Notes: generated from the sequence alone by a model not told the origin. DNA of 64,000 nucleotides from Mycobacterium sp. Aquia_213 (GCF_026625985.1 NZ_CP113116.1:186001-250000); one strand, 5' to 3'; shown: positions 48,751 to 56,825, numbered from the stretch's first letter. Numbers and translations: made by a program.

Positions 48751-48764
48751 CTGACTGAAGTCAG
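48751..48764. promoter_or_regulatory. CTGACTGAAGTCAG box, predicted TetR operator 2
   Basis: CTGACTGAAGTCAG shares the TGACTnnAGTCA consensus with 48644-48655 and has perfect 6-base arms. It lies 68-81 bases upstream of the tetR start at 48832. Occupation of both sites would control the ERG2-side operon and tetR together. Confidence 0.72.
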
Positions 48765-48831
48765 CTTCGGCGACGGAAACCCGTTCAAATCTCTCGGTCA
48801 CCGCGGCCGCCTGAGTGGGTATGGTTCGACG

Positions 48832-49473
48832 ATGACGCCGAGCGGCGCAGCGCGACAGCGGCGGGACGCGCCGGTCATCAGGGCCGACGAGTCCGACGCC
48901 ACGCGTGGGCGCCCGCGCGACATGCAGCGCCGCGCGGCGGTCATCTCCGCCACCCGTGAACTGTTGATCGCCAACGGCTACGACGAAATCACGCTGGCCG
49001 GCGTCGCGCGTCATGCCGGGGTGTCTCGGCCCTTCGTCTACGAACACTGGGGCAGCAAGTTCGCGCTGGTTGAGGACGCCATCTTCTCCGTTCCCGGCGA
49101 ATATCCCGCGGTCGACGAACTCCCCTTCGCCGACGCGCTGACCAGCCTGATCACCGGCATGGTCCGCGTCCAATCGGATCCCGCCTACCTGGCCGGCATG
49201 CCGGGCGTCGCGTCCGTGCTCTACAGCCGGCCCGACTTGGTCGAGCAGGTCGAGGCGCGGTACATGGCCCCGATCCGGGCACTGTGGGTCCGACTCATCG
49301 AACGCGGAAAAGCCGAGGGTCTGGTGCGGTCCGAGGTCGACGGGAGTGCGTTGATGGACACCATGCGCGGTGCCGTCACCCTGCACACGTCGGTGAACAA
49401 GGCGCTCGGAGAAGCCGAACTTATCGCGCATCTGAAGTCGTTGATCATCCATGGGATCAGCGTCAAGGAATGA
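48832..49473 (+). CDS. TetR-family regulator of the ERG2/KshA-like locus
   Basis: A 213-residue TetR protein: basic leader, helix-turn-helix AAVISATRELLIANGYDEITLAGVARHAGVSRPFVYEHWGSKFALVEDAIF (residues about 35-86) and an effector domain. It is divergent from the reductase-ERG2 operon and lies 41 bases upstream of the SDR/KSI/ECH/NMO/KshA gene run. The paired TGACTnnAGTCA boxes make it the natural regulator of both sides. Confidence 0.88.
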   Translation: MTPSGAARQRRDAPVIRADESDATRGRPRDMQRRAAVISATRELLIANGYDEITLAGVARHAGVSRPFVYEHWGSKFALVEDAIFSVPGEYPAVDELPFADALTSLITGMVRVQSDPAYLAGMPGVASVLYSRPDLVEQVEARYMAPIRALWVRLIERGKAEGLVRSEVDGSALMDTMRGAVTLHTSVNKALGEAELIAHLKSLIIHGISVKE

Positions 49474-49487
49474 TCGTCGAATATTTT

Positions 49488-49504
49488 CCTTACGTTGTGT
49501 AAGG
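49488..49504. promoter_or_regulatory. CCTTAC/GTAAGG palindrome before the SDR gene
   Basis: CCTTAC (49488-49493) and GTAAGG (49499-49504) are perfect arms around GTTGT, 11-27 bases upstream of the SDR ATG at 49515. It differs in sequence from the TGACT boxes. It could bind a second regulator, or be the leader hairpin of the operon. Confidence 0.5.
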
Positions 49505-49514
49505 TAATGGCGCC

Positions 49515-50348
49515 ATGGTTGATCGCTGCGATCGACGGTGGCCGTTGGCGGGTGCGGAGGAGGGCTCGGAGACCTTGACCAAGAACTCGCTGCACGCACT
49601 GTTCGACCTCACTGGCCGCACCGCCATCGTCACCGGTGGCACACGCGGCATCGGGCTGGCCATCGCCGAGGGGTTGGTCGAGTGCGGGGCCAATGTGGTT
49701 GTCGCCAGCCGAAAGGCCGATGCGTGCGCCGCGGCGGCCGACAAGCTGCAGGCGCTGGGCGGCGGCCGGGCCGTCGGTGTCCCCACGCATCTGGGGGACC
49801 TGGACGCCATCGATCGTCTCGTCGAAGCCACCGTCGCGGAGTTCGGCGGGCTCGACATGGTGGTCAACAACGCCGCCAATGCCCTGTCGTTGCCGCTGGG
49901 CGAGTTCACCGCGGAAGCGTGGTCGAAGTCGTTCTCGGTCAACCTGCAAGGTCCGGTTTTCCTGATCCAGTCGGCGTTGCCGCACCTGCGCAAAAGTGAG
50001 CACGCGTCGATCCTCAACGTCGTCTCCGCCGGCGCGTTCATTTATTCGCCGGCGGTGTCGATGTATTCGGCGGCCAAGGCCGCGATGGTGTCGTTCACGC
50101 GGTCCATGGCCGCGGAGTTTGCGTCGCAGGGGATTCGGGTCAACGCCTTGGCGCCCGGGTCGGTCGACACCGACATGGTGCGGGCCAATCCGCCGGAGTT
50201 CATCGAAGTGATGAAGTCGTCCGCACTGCTGAAACGGATTGCCGACGCCGCCGAAATGGTGCCTCCCGCGCTGCTATTGCTCTCCGACGCGGGAAGCTTC
50301 ATCACCGGGCAGACCATCATCGCCGACGGCGGCATGGTGGCCCGGTAG
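49515..50348 (+). CDS. Short-chain dehydrogenase/reductase
   Basis: A 277-residue classical SDR: GGTRGIGLAIAEGL near residues 41-54, NNAAN in place of NNAG near 118-122, catalytic VVSAGAF and YSAAKAA, and C-terminal FITGQTIIADGGMVAR. The ATG at 49515 gives a 20-residue leader; the TTG at 49575, preceded by CGGAGA, would start just ahead of the domain (LTKNSLHALFDLTGRTAIVTGG) and is a serious alternative. First gene of the predicted steroid-type operon; it may oxidise a hydroxysteroid-like alcohol. Confidence 0.87.
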   Translation: MVDRCDRRWPLAGAEEGSETLTKNSLHALFDLTGRTAIVTGGTRGIGLAIAEGLVECGANVVVASRKADACAAAADKLQALGGGRAVGVPTHLGDLDAIDRLVEATVAEFGGLDMVVNNAANALSLPLGEFTAEAWSKSFSVNLQGPVFLIQSALPHLRKSEHASILNVVSAGAFIYSPAVSMYSAAKAAMVSFTRSMAAEFASQGIRVNALAPGSVDTDMVRANPPEFIEVMKSSALLKRIADAAEMVPPALLLLSDAGSFITGQTIIADGGMVAR

Positions 50349-50364
50349 AGCGGAAGGGACACTC

Positions 50365-50805
50365 ATGACCGGCACGGACAGCGCGACACGTGAAGCCAAC
50401 AAGCAAACGCTGCGGCGGGCGATGGACGGTATCAGCGCGCTCGACCTCAACGCGGTCGTCGGCGAACTCCACGACGACGTGCGCTTCGAATTACCTTACG
50501 AGAATGCGGTTCCGGACTCCGGCCAGGACGGCATCCGTGACCTGCTCGGGTCGATGTTCGTGATGTTCGAAAAGTTCACGATCACGCTCACCGACATCTA
50601 CGACCTGCTCGACCCGAACATGTTGGTGGCGCGCTATCGCGGCGACGCCCTGGGGCGAGCCAAGCCCGTTGTCTACCAGAACGACTACATCGGCGTGTTC
50701 GAGTTTCGCGACGGCAAGATCACGCTGTGGCGCGAGTTCGACAACCCCATGGTGTCCGCCGCGATGGTCGCGGAGTTCGCCGACGACGCCGGGGCGACCT
50801 CGTGA
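50365..50805 (+). CDS. SnoaL-like/ketosteroid-isomerase-fold protein
   Basis: A 146-residue NTF2-fold protein: helix EANKQTLRRAMDGISALDLNAVVGELHDDVRFELPY, then strands including LVARYRGDALGRAKPVVYQNDYIGVFEFRDGKITLWREFDNP. The fold includes delta5-3-ketosteroid isomerase, and the neighbours make a steroid-related role attractive, but the catalytic residues cannot be assigned with confidence. The GTGA overlap with the crotonase gene shows tight coupling. Confidence 0.82.
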   Translation: MTGTDSATREANKQTLRRAMDGISALDLNAVVGELHDDVRFELPYENAVPDSGQDGIRDLLGSMFVMFEKFTITLTDIYDLLDPNMLVARYRGDALGRAKPVVYQNDYIGVFEFRDGKITLWREFDNPMVSAAMVAEFADDAGATS

Positions 50806-51650
50806 AGACCGGCACGGCGATCACCGTCGAGCGCCGTGACGCCGGGGCGATCGCCATCCTGACGATCAACCGTCCGCAGCGCCGAAATGCCTTGGACTCA
50901 CAGACTCTCGTCGACATGCATCGACTGTTGGACGGACTCAACGGCGATCCCGCGCTGCGCGCGATCGTGGTGACGGGCAGCGGCGTCTCGTTCTGCTCCG
51001 GCGCCGACCTGAAGTCGCAGCCGGACGATCTCTGCGACAGCGCGGGTGTGCCGTACGCCGAGCTGCGCGCCGCGGCGACCTCGACCGTCGCCGTCACGAT
51101 GGCCGCACAGGAACTCATGGCCTCGGCTTTCGAGAAGATCCACCGGCTGCGGGTCCCGGTTATCGCGGCGGTCAACGGCTTCGCGCTGGGCGGTGGTTTC
51201 GCGCTGGCGTTGGCGTGCGACATCCGGTACGCCGCCGAATCGGCCACGTTCGGTGCAGTTTTCATCCGGCATGGGGTGTCGGCATGCGACATGGGCACCA
51301 GCTACTTCCTGCCCCGCCTGGTCGGAGCGTCGCGGGCCGCCGAACTGATGCTGACCGGACGGGTTTTCGACGCGGCGGAAGCGGTCACCATCGGATTGGT
51401 CCTCGAGGTAGTCGACGCGGCGAAGTTGCTCGACACCGCTATCGCCAAAGCCCGTGAGATAGCGCAGAACTCGCCGTTGGCGGTCTGGATGACCAAGGAA
51501 ACGATGTGGCAGACCATCGACTCCCCAAGTCTGCGCCATGCGCTCGACATCGAAAACCGGACGCAGGTGATGTGCACGGGCACGGGGGATCTGGCCAACT
51601 CGTTCGCCGCCTTCCGCGACGAAGGGACTGCCCGGTGGAACCCATTGTGA
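50802..51650 (+). CDS. Enoyl-CoA hydratase/isomerase-family protein
   Basis: A 282-residue crotonase: INRPQRRNALDSQTL, oxyanion segment SFCSGADLK, GFALGGGFALALACDIRYAAESATFG near residues 124-149, and a C-terminal helical domain. In the usual second catalytic-Glu position (the family PE..LG..P..G stretch) the sequence reads RHGVSACDMGTSYFL, so it may be an isomerase, hydrolase or C-C bond enzyme rather than a hydratase. GTG start coupled to the SnoaL gene. Confidence 0.88.
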   Translation: MKTGTAITVERRDAGAIAILTINRPQRRNALDSQTLVDMHRLLDGLNGDPALRAIVVTGSGVSFCSGADLKSQPDDLCDSAGVPYAELRAAATSTVAVTMAAQELMASAFEKIHRLRVPVIAAVNGFALGGGFALALACDIRYAAESATFGAVFIRHGVSACDMGTSYFLPRLVGASRAAELMLTGRVFDAAEAVTIGLVLEVVDAAKLLDTAIAKAREIAQNSPLAVWMTKETMWQTIDSPSLRHALDIENRTQVMCTGTGDLANSFAAFRDEGTARWNPL

Positions 51651-51681
51651 GCAACGCAGAAGCGCATCAAGGAGACTGAGT

Positions 51682-52785
51682 ATGGCGAATTCCCTATGTG
51701 AGCGACTCGGTATCGAGTTCCCGCTATTCGCGTTCTCGCACTGCCGCGACGTGGTCGCCGAAGTGAGCAAGGCTGGCGGCTATGGGGTGCTGGGGGCGTT
51801 GGCCTACAACGCCGAGCGCCTCGAGGTCGAGCTGTCCTGGATCGACGAGCACGTCGGTGGCCGGCCGTACGGGGTGGACTTCGCGATGCCGGAGAAGTTC
51901 GTCGGCAAGGGCGAGCCCTACAGCCTCGATGCGCTGCGTGAACTCATTCCGTCGACCCACACCGACCACATGGAAAAGGTGCTGAGTAATCATGGCGTGC
52001 CACCGCTACCGGAGGATGCCGAGCGGCGAGTGATCGCCGCGGGCCTCGGGGTCGAGGCGGAAGGGCCGGGCCAGGTAGAGGTCGCGCTTCGGCACCCGGT
52101 GTCGATGATCGTCAATGCGCTTGGTCCGCCGCCGGCATACGCCATCGAGGCCGCGCACGAAAAGGGCGTCCTGGTGGGCGCATTGAGTGGTTCGCCGCGC
52201 CACGCTCGGCGCAATGTCGATGCGGGAGTGGACGTGATCATCGCCCAGGGCGGCGAGGCCGGGGGACACACCGGCGAGATCGCCACGATGGTGCTGGTGC
52301 CCGCGGTCGTGGATGAGGTCGGGCCGGACATCCCGGTGCTGGCTGCCGGGGGCATCGGTAATGGCCGGCAAATGGCCGCCGCGATGGCCCTTGGCGCACA
52401 AGGAGCTTGGACGGGTTCGTTGTGGCTGACGGTCGCCGAGGCATCGACGGAACCGTGGGTCGTCGAGAACCTGTTGAAAGCCGGGTACTCCGACACGGTG
52501 CGCTCGCGCGCGATGACCGGCAAGCCGGCCCGGCAGATCCGCACCGAATGGACCGAGGCCTGGGATGGCCCCGACAATCCCGCGCCACTGCCAATGCCGT
52601 TGCAGGGCATTGTGTATGCCGATGCATCCGCGCGGTTCATGCGGGCGCGGTCGAGCGCGTTGTCGGGCTCCCCGGCGGGGCAGATCGTCGGGTCGATCAA
52701 CAAGGTGCGGCGCTCGCGCGAGGTGGTTCTCGACATCGTCGAGGAATGGCTGGCCACCGTGCGGCGACTGGCGGAAGACGACTGA
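51682..52785 (+). CDS. Nitronate-monooxygenase-family flavoprotein (IpdC-like fold)
   Basis: A 367-residue FMN-dependent TIM-barrel protein of the nitronate monooxygenase family: N-terminal LCERLGIEFPLFAFSHCRDVVAEVSKAGGYGVLGAL, the FMN phosphate-binding AQGGEAGGHTGEIATMVLVP and VLAAGGIGNGRQMAAAMALGAQGAWTGSLW. Some members, such as IpdC in steroid C/D-ring degradation, reduce CoA-linked ring intermediates. Neighbouring KshA-like and crotonase genes favour such a role over nitroalkane detoxification. AAGGAGACTGAGT precedes the ATG. Confidence 0.86.
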   Translation: MANSLCERLGIEFPLFAFSHCRDVVAEVSKAGGYGVLGALAYNAERLEVELSWIDEHVGGRPYGVDFAMPEKFVGKGEPYSLDALRELIPSTHTDHMEKVLSNHGVPPLPEDAERRVIAAGLGVEAEGPGQVEVALRHPVSMIVNALGPPPAYAIEAAHEKGVLVGALSGSPRHARRNVDAGVDVIIAQGGEAGGHTGEIATMVLVPAVVDEVGPDIPVLAAGGIGNGRQMAAAMALGAQGAWTGSLWLTVAEASTEPWVVENLLKAGYSDTVRSRAMTGKPARQIRTEWTEAWDGPDNPAPLPMPLQGIVYADASARFMRARSSALSGSPAGQIVGSINKVRRSREVVLDIVEEWLATVRRLAEDD

Positions 52786-52797
52786 GGAGGAATCGCT

Positions 52798-53934
52798 GTG
52801 GTCACCATCAACAACGACATCCGGGACATCGACACCGGCATACCCATGACGCGGTTCGCCCGCGGCTGGCACTGCATCGGCCTGGCCGAAAACTTCCGTG
52901 ACGGAAATCCGCACGCGATCAACGCATTCGGCACTCGCCTGGTGGTGTTCGCCGACTCCGACGGCGAGCTGCACGTCCTCGATGCGTATTGCCGCCACAT
53001 GGGTGGCGACCTGTCTCAGGGGACTGTCAAGGGCGACTCGGTGGCATGCCCGTTCCACGACTGGCGCTGGCAGGGCTCGACCGGACGTTGCTCACTGGTG
53101 CCCTACGCCAAGCGCACACCCCGATTGGCGCGGACCCGGCGTTGGCCTACCGGAGAAGTCAACGGCCAACTGCTCGTCTGGCACGATCCCGAGGGATCGA
53201 CGCCCGCCGCCGAGATCTTCCCGCCGACGATCGACGGGTACGCCGAAGGTCAATGGTCGCCGTGGTCGTGGAACTCGCTCCTCATCGAGGGGTCGCACTG
53301 TCGTGAGATCGTGGACAACAACGTCGATATGGCCCACTTCTTCTATATCCATCGCGCGTACCCGACGTTCTTCAAGAACATCATCGAAGGCCACACGGCG
53401 ACCCAGATCATGGAGTCAAAGGCCCGCCCCGATACGACGGCGAACTACGACAAACTCTGGGAGGGCACCAAACTGCGCTCCGAGGCAACGTATTTCGGCC
53501 CCGCTTACATGATCAACTGGTTGCACAACGACGTGGCGCCGGACTTCACGATTGAAGTGGCGCTGATCAACTGCCACTATCCGGTCTCCCACGACTCGTT
53601 CGTGTTGCAGTGGGGCGTGGCGGTCCAGGAACTCCCCGGTCTGCCGGCGGCCAACGCGGCCAAGCTCGCCGGTGCCATGAGCCGATCCTTCGGCGAGGGC
53701 TTCCTCGACGACGTCGAAATCTGGAAGCACAAGACGCGTATCGAGAACCCGTTGCTCACCGAGGAAGACGGCGCGGTGTATCAGCACCGGCGCTGGTATG
53801 AGCAGTTCTACGTCGACGCCGCCGACGTCACCGCGGAGATGACCGACCGCTTCGAAATCGAAGTAGACACCAACCACGCCAATAAGTTCTGGCAGCGCGA
53901 GGTTGCCGAGAACCTCGCGGCGACCGCGCGGTAG
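52798..53934 (+). CDS. kshA: Rieske oxygenase, 3-ketosteroid 9-alpha-hydroxylase oxygenase subunit (KshA-like)
   Basis: A 378-residue Rieske non-heme iron oxygenase strongly resembling KshA. Rieske 2Fe-2S ligands are C65-x-H67 (YCRHMGGDLSQGTVKGD) and C84-x2-H87 (ACPFHDWRW). The mononuclear iron site is N174/D177/H180/H185 in DNNVDMAHFFYIH, matching KshA numbering within one residue. C-terminal RRWYEQFYVDAADVTAEMTDRFE is also KshA wording. KshA 9-alpha-hydroxylates 3-ketosteroids with reductase KshB, not encoded here. As mycobacteria often carry a KshA in the main cholesterol cluster, this may be a paralogue with a different substrate. GTG start after AGGAGG. Confidence 0.88.
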   Translation: MVTINNDIRDIDTGIPMTRFARGWHCIGLAENFRDGNPHAINAFGTRLVVFADSDGELHVLDAYCRHMGGDLSQGTVKGDSVACPFHDWRWQGSTGRCSLVPYAKRTPRLARTRRWPTGEVNGQLLVWHDPEGSTPAAEIFPPTIDGYAEGQWSPWSWNSLLIEGSHCREIVDNNVDMAHFFYIHRAYPTFFKNIIEGHTATQIMESKARPDTTANYDKLWEGTKLRSEATYFGPAYMINWLHNDVAPDFTIEVALINCHYPVSHDSFVLQWGVAVQELPGLPAANAAKLAGAMSRSFGEGFLDDVEIWKHKTRIENPLLTEEDGAVYQHRRWYEQFYVDAADVTAEMTDRFEIEVDTNHANKFWQREVAENLAATAR

Positions 53935-53993
53935 TAGCCGCCTCCTCCGACAAGGGAGGAAATATCTTCTGGCCGTGCCCCGTCGTTCGCTCC

Positions 53994-54833
53994 ATGCTGG
54001 ATGGGGTGAATTCGACGAACGTCGCGCGGGTCGCGATCACCGGGGGTACTCGCGGCATCGGCCTCGCCATAGCCGAGGCCTGTGTGCGCGCCGGGATGAC
54101 GGTAGCGATCGGCGCCCGCAATGGTGACCAAACTGCCGCATTGGCAGACCAATTGGGTGACCGCGCAGTAGGGTTCGCCCTCGATGTACGCGACGGCGGA
54201 CAGTTCGACGCCTTCCTCACCCGCGCCGAAGAACACATCGGCCCACTGGATGCGCTCATCAACAACGCCGGCATTCTGCACACCGGCAGCTTCGTTCACG
54301 AAGACCCCGTCGACACCCAGCGGTCGCTGGATACCAATCTGTCCGGGGTGATGATCGGCACCCGGCTGGCCCTGCGGCGTTTCCTGCCCCGTGGGCATGG
54401 CCACATCGTGAACATGGCTTCCGCCGGCGGAGAAGTCGCCCTGGCGGGCGAGGCCACTTATGCCGCCAGCAAGCATGCGGTGGTGGGGTTCACCCGTGCG
54501 ATCCGGGCCGAAACGCGCGGCACCGGTGTGCGAACGACCATCGTCTTGCCCGGATTCACCGACACCGACATGTGCGTCGGACTCGAAATGCGGCGCGGGA
54601 TACGCTTAATCAGCCCCGATGCGGTTGCCGACGCGATCGTCGGCGCGCTTCGCACCGGAAAAGAAGAGCTTTACGTTCCACGGGAGCTCCGCGCAATCGC
54701 CAAACTCGTTGCCGGAACGCCGCCGTGGATCGCAGACCGTGTGAAACGCGCCTTCGGTCTCGACGAAATAGTCTTGCGTGCCGACCCGACAGCACGCAGC
54801 GGCTACCTCCGGAGCGTCGAGCAGCCGTCCTGA
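53994..54833 (+). CDS. Short-chain dehydrogenase/reductase
   Basis: A 279-residue SDR: GGTRGIGLAIAEACVRAGM near residues 17-35, NNAG near 88, MASAGGEVA and YAASKHA catalytic residues, then an extended C-terminus (RELRAIAKLVAGTPPWIADRVKRAFG) seen in SDRs acting on hydrophobic substrates. The ATG at 53994 or the GTG at 54006 could initiate. Last gene of the run, 59 bases after the Rieske gene. Confidence 0.85.
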   Translation: MLDGVNSTNVARVAITGGTRGIGLAIAEACVRAGMTVAIGARNGDQTAALADQLGDRAVGFALDVRDGGQFDAFLTRAEEHIGPLDALINNAGILHTGSFVHEDPVDTQRSLDTNLSGVMIGTRLALRRFLPRGHGHIVNMASAGGEVALAGEATYAASKHAVVGFTRAIRAETRGTGVRTTIVLPGFTDTDMCVGLEMRRGIRLISPDAVADAIVGALRTGKEELYVPRELRAIAKLVAGTPPWIADRVKRAFGLDEIVLRADPTARSGYLRSVEQPS

Positions 54834-54838
54834 AACCC

Positions 54839-55023
54839 ATGCGGATACTGTTCAGTTGCGTTCCCGGGCATGGACACCTGATACCGCTGTTGCCTCTTGC
54901 CCGGGCTTTCCGGACGCGGGGACGCATCAGAATCCGACCTATCGGGCAGCTGCGCGCAGCATTGCGAGGCAAATTGGCGACATGCCCTCAGCAGACGATG
55001 TGGCGGCGCTGCTGGTCAACTAA
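54839..55023 (+). pseudogene. UDP-glycosyltransferase remnant (internal deletion)
   Basis: The ATG at 54839 opens MRILFSCVPGHGHLIPLL, a textbook N-terminus of MGT/GtfB-like glycosyltransferases. After about 28 residues the frame becomes meaningless, and in the next frame the C-terminus of the same family appears (NPTYRAAARSIARQI then GDMPSADDVAALLVN, stop 55021-55023). A normal protein is near 400 residues, so most of the gene is lost and the frames no longer agree. Not functional. Confidence 0.8.
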
Positions 55024-55074
55024 AGGCTAAAGCTGCCAACGAGATTGACCAACCGCCGAGGACCGCACATTGGA

Positions 55075-56205
55075 CTAGCCCAGCCCGCCGGTCAGCCCCC
55101 GAACCGCCTGCACTTCGTTCGGCCGATATGGCCGTCCGTCGGGTAGGAGCAGGTCGTGGAACCACAGTTTCGGCGGCGCGGTGTACGGGTGATTCCATGA
55201 GTCCCAGGGAAAATAGGTCTGGGTCTTGCCGGCCACGAAACCCCAGTTGAACGCACCAACGTTGTGCCGCTTGGCAATCGGCAGGATTGTGTCAATGGTG
55301 CTGCCCTGGGACCGGGCCATGTACTCGGTGCACAGGATCGGTCGCCCCATCGGCGCCAGTTCATTGATCTTGGATTCGAAGTCGGCGGGTTTGCCGTAGT
55401 TGTGGAAGGTGATCACGTCGGCGTTGTCGAGCTGGATGGCGCTGATTGCGCTGCGGCTTCCCGGGTCTCCCCAGGAGCCTTGCCACACACCGCTGGTCAG
55501 CGGCTGACCGGGATCAACCGCCCGCGCCCATCGGAATACCTGGGGAAGCAGGTCGGCGACATGCTGCAGCTTGTCTGCGCGCTCGACCTTGCGGTACTCC
55601 TTCGCGGGATTGTCGGGTTCGTTCCACAGGTCCCAACCCAAAACCCGGTCGTCATTGCGGAACTGGTTCAACACTCCGGTGACGTAGTCCTGCATAACCG
55701 GGACGTAGCGTGGGTCGCCGAGGCGTTCGGCGCCCGGACTCTGCACCCAGCCGGAGTTGTGCACTCCCGGTACCGGCGCGTGTTGCGGGCCGGACTTGGG
55801 CAGCGGGTCCCAACAGGAGTCGAACAAGACGAAGAGCGGTTTGATGTTATGGCGCGACGCGATACCGACGAACTGGCCCAGGCGGCTTTGAAAGCCCTGG
55901 CGGTCGGTGGCCCACAACTGGTCGTGCAGGAAAACCCGCATCGTGTTGAAACCGAGTGTGCGGGCCACGCCCAACTCGGCGTCGATGCGTTGCGGGTCAA
56001 AGGTTCCCGGCTGAAACATCTCCAGCTGATTGATGGCGGTTGACGGGATGTAGTTCGCGCCGACAAGCCAGCCCTGCGCGCGATACCAGGTGTTGGCGCG
56101 CTCGGCCGACCACCGCGCCGCTTCAGCAGAGGCGCGCGGCACTTGGGTCAGCGCCGCGCCTGCTGCCAGCAATACTGGCAACTTCAGGGCCGTTCGGCGG
56201 TTCAC
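55075..56205 (-). CDS. Exported glycoside hydrolase (GH5/cellulase-like clan A)
   Basis: A 376-residue secreted TIM-barrel hydrolase. The N-terminus MNRRTALKLPVLLAAGAALTQ is a signal peptide, possibly Tat (one RR, not full consensus). The acid/base Glu is at about 196 in WDLWNEPDN and the nucleophile Glu at about 294 in LCTEYMAR, with FHNYGKP between, all typical of clan GH-A. The substrate (beta-1,4-glucan, mannan or xylan, or a host or self polysaccharide) is not resolvable. Not obviously in an operon. Confidence 0.85.
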   Translation of the reverse strand: MNRRTALKLPVLLAAGAALTQVPRASAEAARWSAERANTWYRAQGWLVGANYIPSTAINQLEMFQPGTFDPQRIDAELGVARTLGFNTMRVFLHDQLWATDRQGFQSRLGQFVGIASRHNIKPLFVLFDSCWDPLPKSGPQHAPVPGVHNSGWVQSPGAERLGDPRYVPVMQDYVTGVLNQFRNDDRVLGWDLWNEPDNPAKEYRKVERADKLQHVADLLPQVFRWARAVDPGQPLTSGVWQGSWGDPGSRSAISAIQLDNADVITFHNYGKPADFESKINELAPMGRPILCTEYMARSQGSTIDTILPIAKRHNVGAFNWGFVAGKTQTYFPWDSWNHPYTAPPKLWFHDLLLPDGRPYRPNEVQAVRGLTGGLG

Positions 56206-56300
56206 GAAGTGACACTAGATTTCCCTTGTCGCGCAGGCGGTTCGACGCGCCGATCGCAATGATTTGAGGTTGGGAATCGTGACCTGATCGTGATCTGGTG

Positions 56301-56756
56301 CTAGCGGAGCTTGCGGCCGTAGTTGTCCTTCACGCTCCCGGTGAACATCATGATCGCGTCGACGACGGCCCACACGACGCTGCCGATAAGGACCGGCAAT
56401 GCGACTAGGCAGAACAGGCTGAAGACGAGTCCAAGGAGGCCGAGTAGCAGCTGCGCGACCGCGATCTGGGTCGAGTCGATGTAGAAGCGGCCGATTCCGA
56501 ACACACCAAAGAAAAGCTGCAACAGCCCCGCCGTGGCACCGGACTTGTCCGACAGCGGAACGCCCGTGGCGGGATCGCGCCCGAACGGCGCTTGGGGATC
56601 AACGGGCATCCCCGGATACCCGGCGTAGCCGGGATACGGCTGCGGAGGCGGATAGCCGGGCGGCGGGTAGCCGGGTGGCGGAGGCGGGTAGCCGGGCGGC
56701 TGCCAACCCTCGGGCGGCGGGCCGGCGGGGAATCCGGGCGGGTTCGGCGTCGACAT
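56301..56756 (-). CDS. TM2-domain membrane protein with Pro/Tyr/Gly-rich N-terminus
   Basis: A 151-residue protein: the N-terminal 65 residues are low-complexity (PPGYPPPPPGYPPPGYPPP, PYPGYAGYPG), followed by a TM2 domain with two helices (ATAGLLQLFFGVFGIGRFYID and AQLLLGLLGLVFSLFCLVALPVLIGSVVWAVVDAIMMF) and the tail SVKDNYGRKLR. TM2 proteins are widespread membrane proteins of unknown function. A relic of a similar C-terminus lies just upstream. Confidence 0.82.
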   Translation of the reverse strand: MSTPNPPGFPAGPPPEGWQPPGYPPPPPGYPPPGYPPPQPYPGYAGYPGMPVDPQAPFGRDPATGVPLSDKSGATAGLLQLFFGVFGIGRFYIDSTQIAVAQLLLGLLGLVFSLFCLVALPVLIGSVVWAVVDAIMMFTGSVKDNYGRKLR

Positions 56757-56765
56757 TGCCCTGAG

Positions 56766-56825
56766 TTAACCCTGCCGCGGCGGGTGCGTCCATTCGCTGC
56801 GGCCGTAGTTGTCCTTATTGCGCGG
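56766..56825 (-). pseudogene. C-terminal relic of a second TM2-type protein
   Basis: On the minus strand the last codons read NKDNYGRSEWTHPPRQG then stop. The DNA word behind KDNYGR is a 19-bp exact copy (56312-56330 and 56798-56816) of the end of the intact TM2 gene. No TM2 body remains upstream, so this looks like a truncated duplicate. Confidence 0.45.

Noticed and set aside
51990..53058. Two long minus-strand frames (336 and 350 residues)
   Set aside because: Antisense to the nitronate-monooxygenase-like and KshA-like genes, which have full active sites; the composition is shadow-like.
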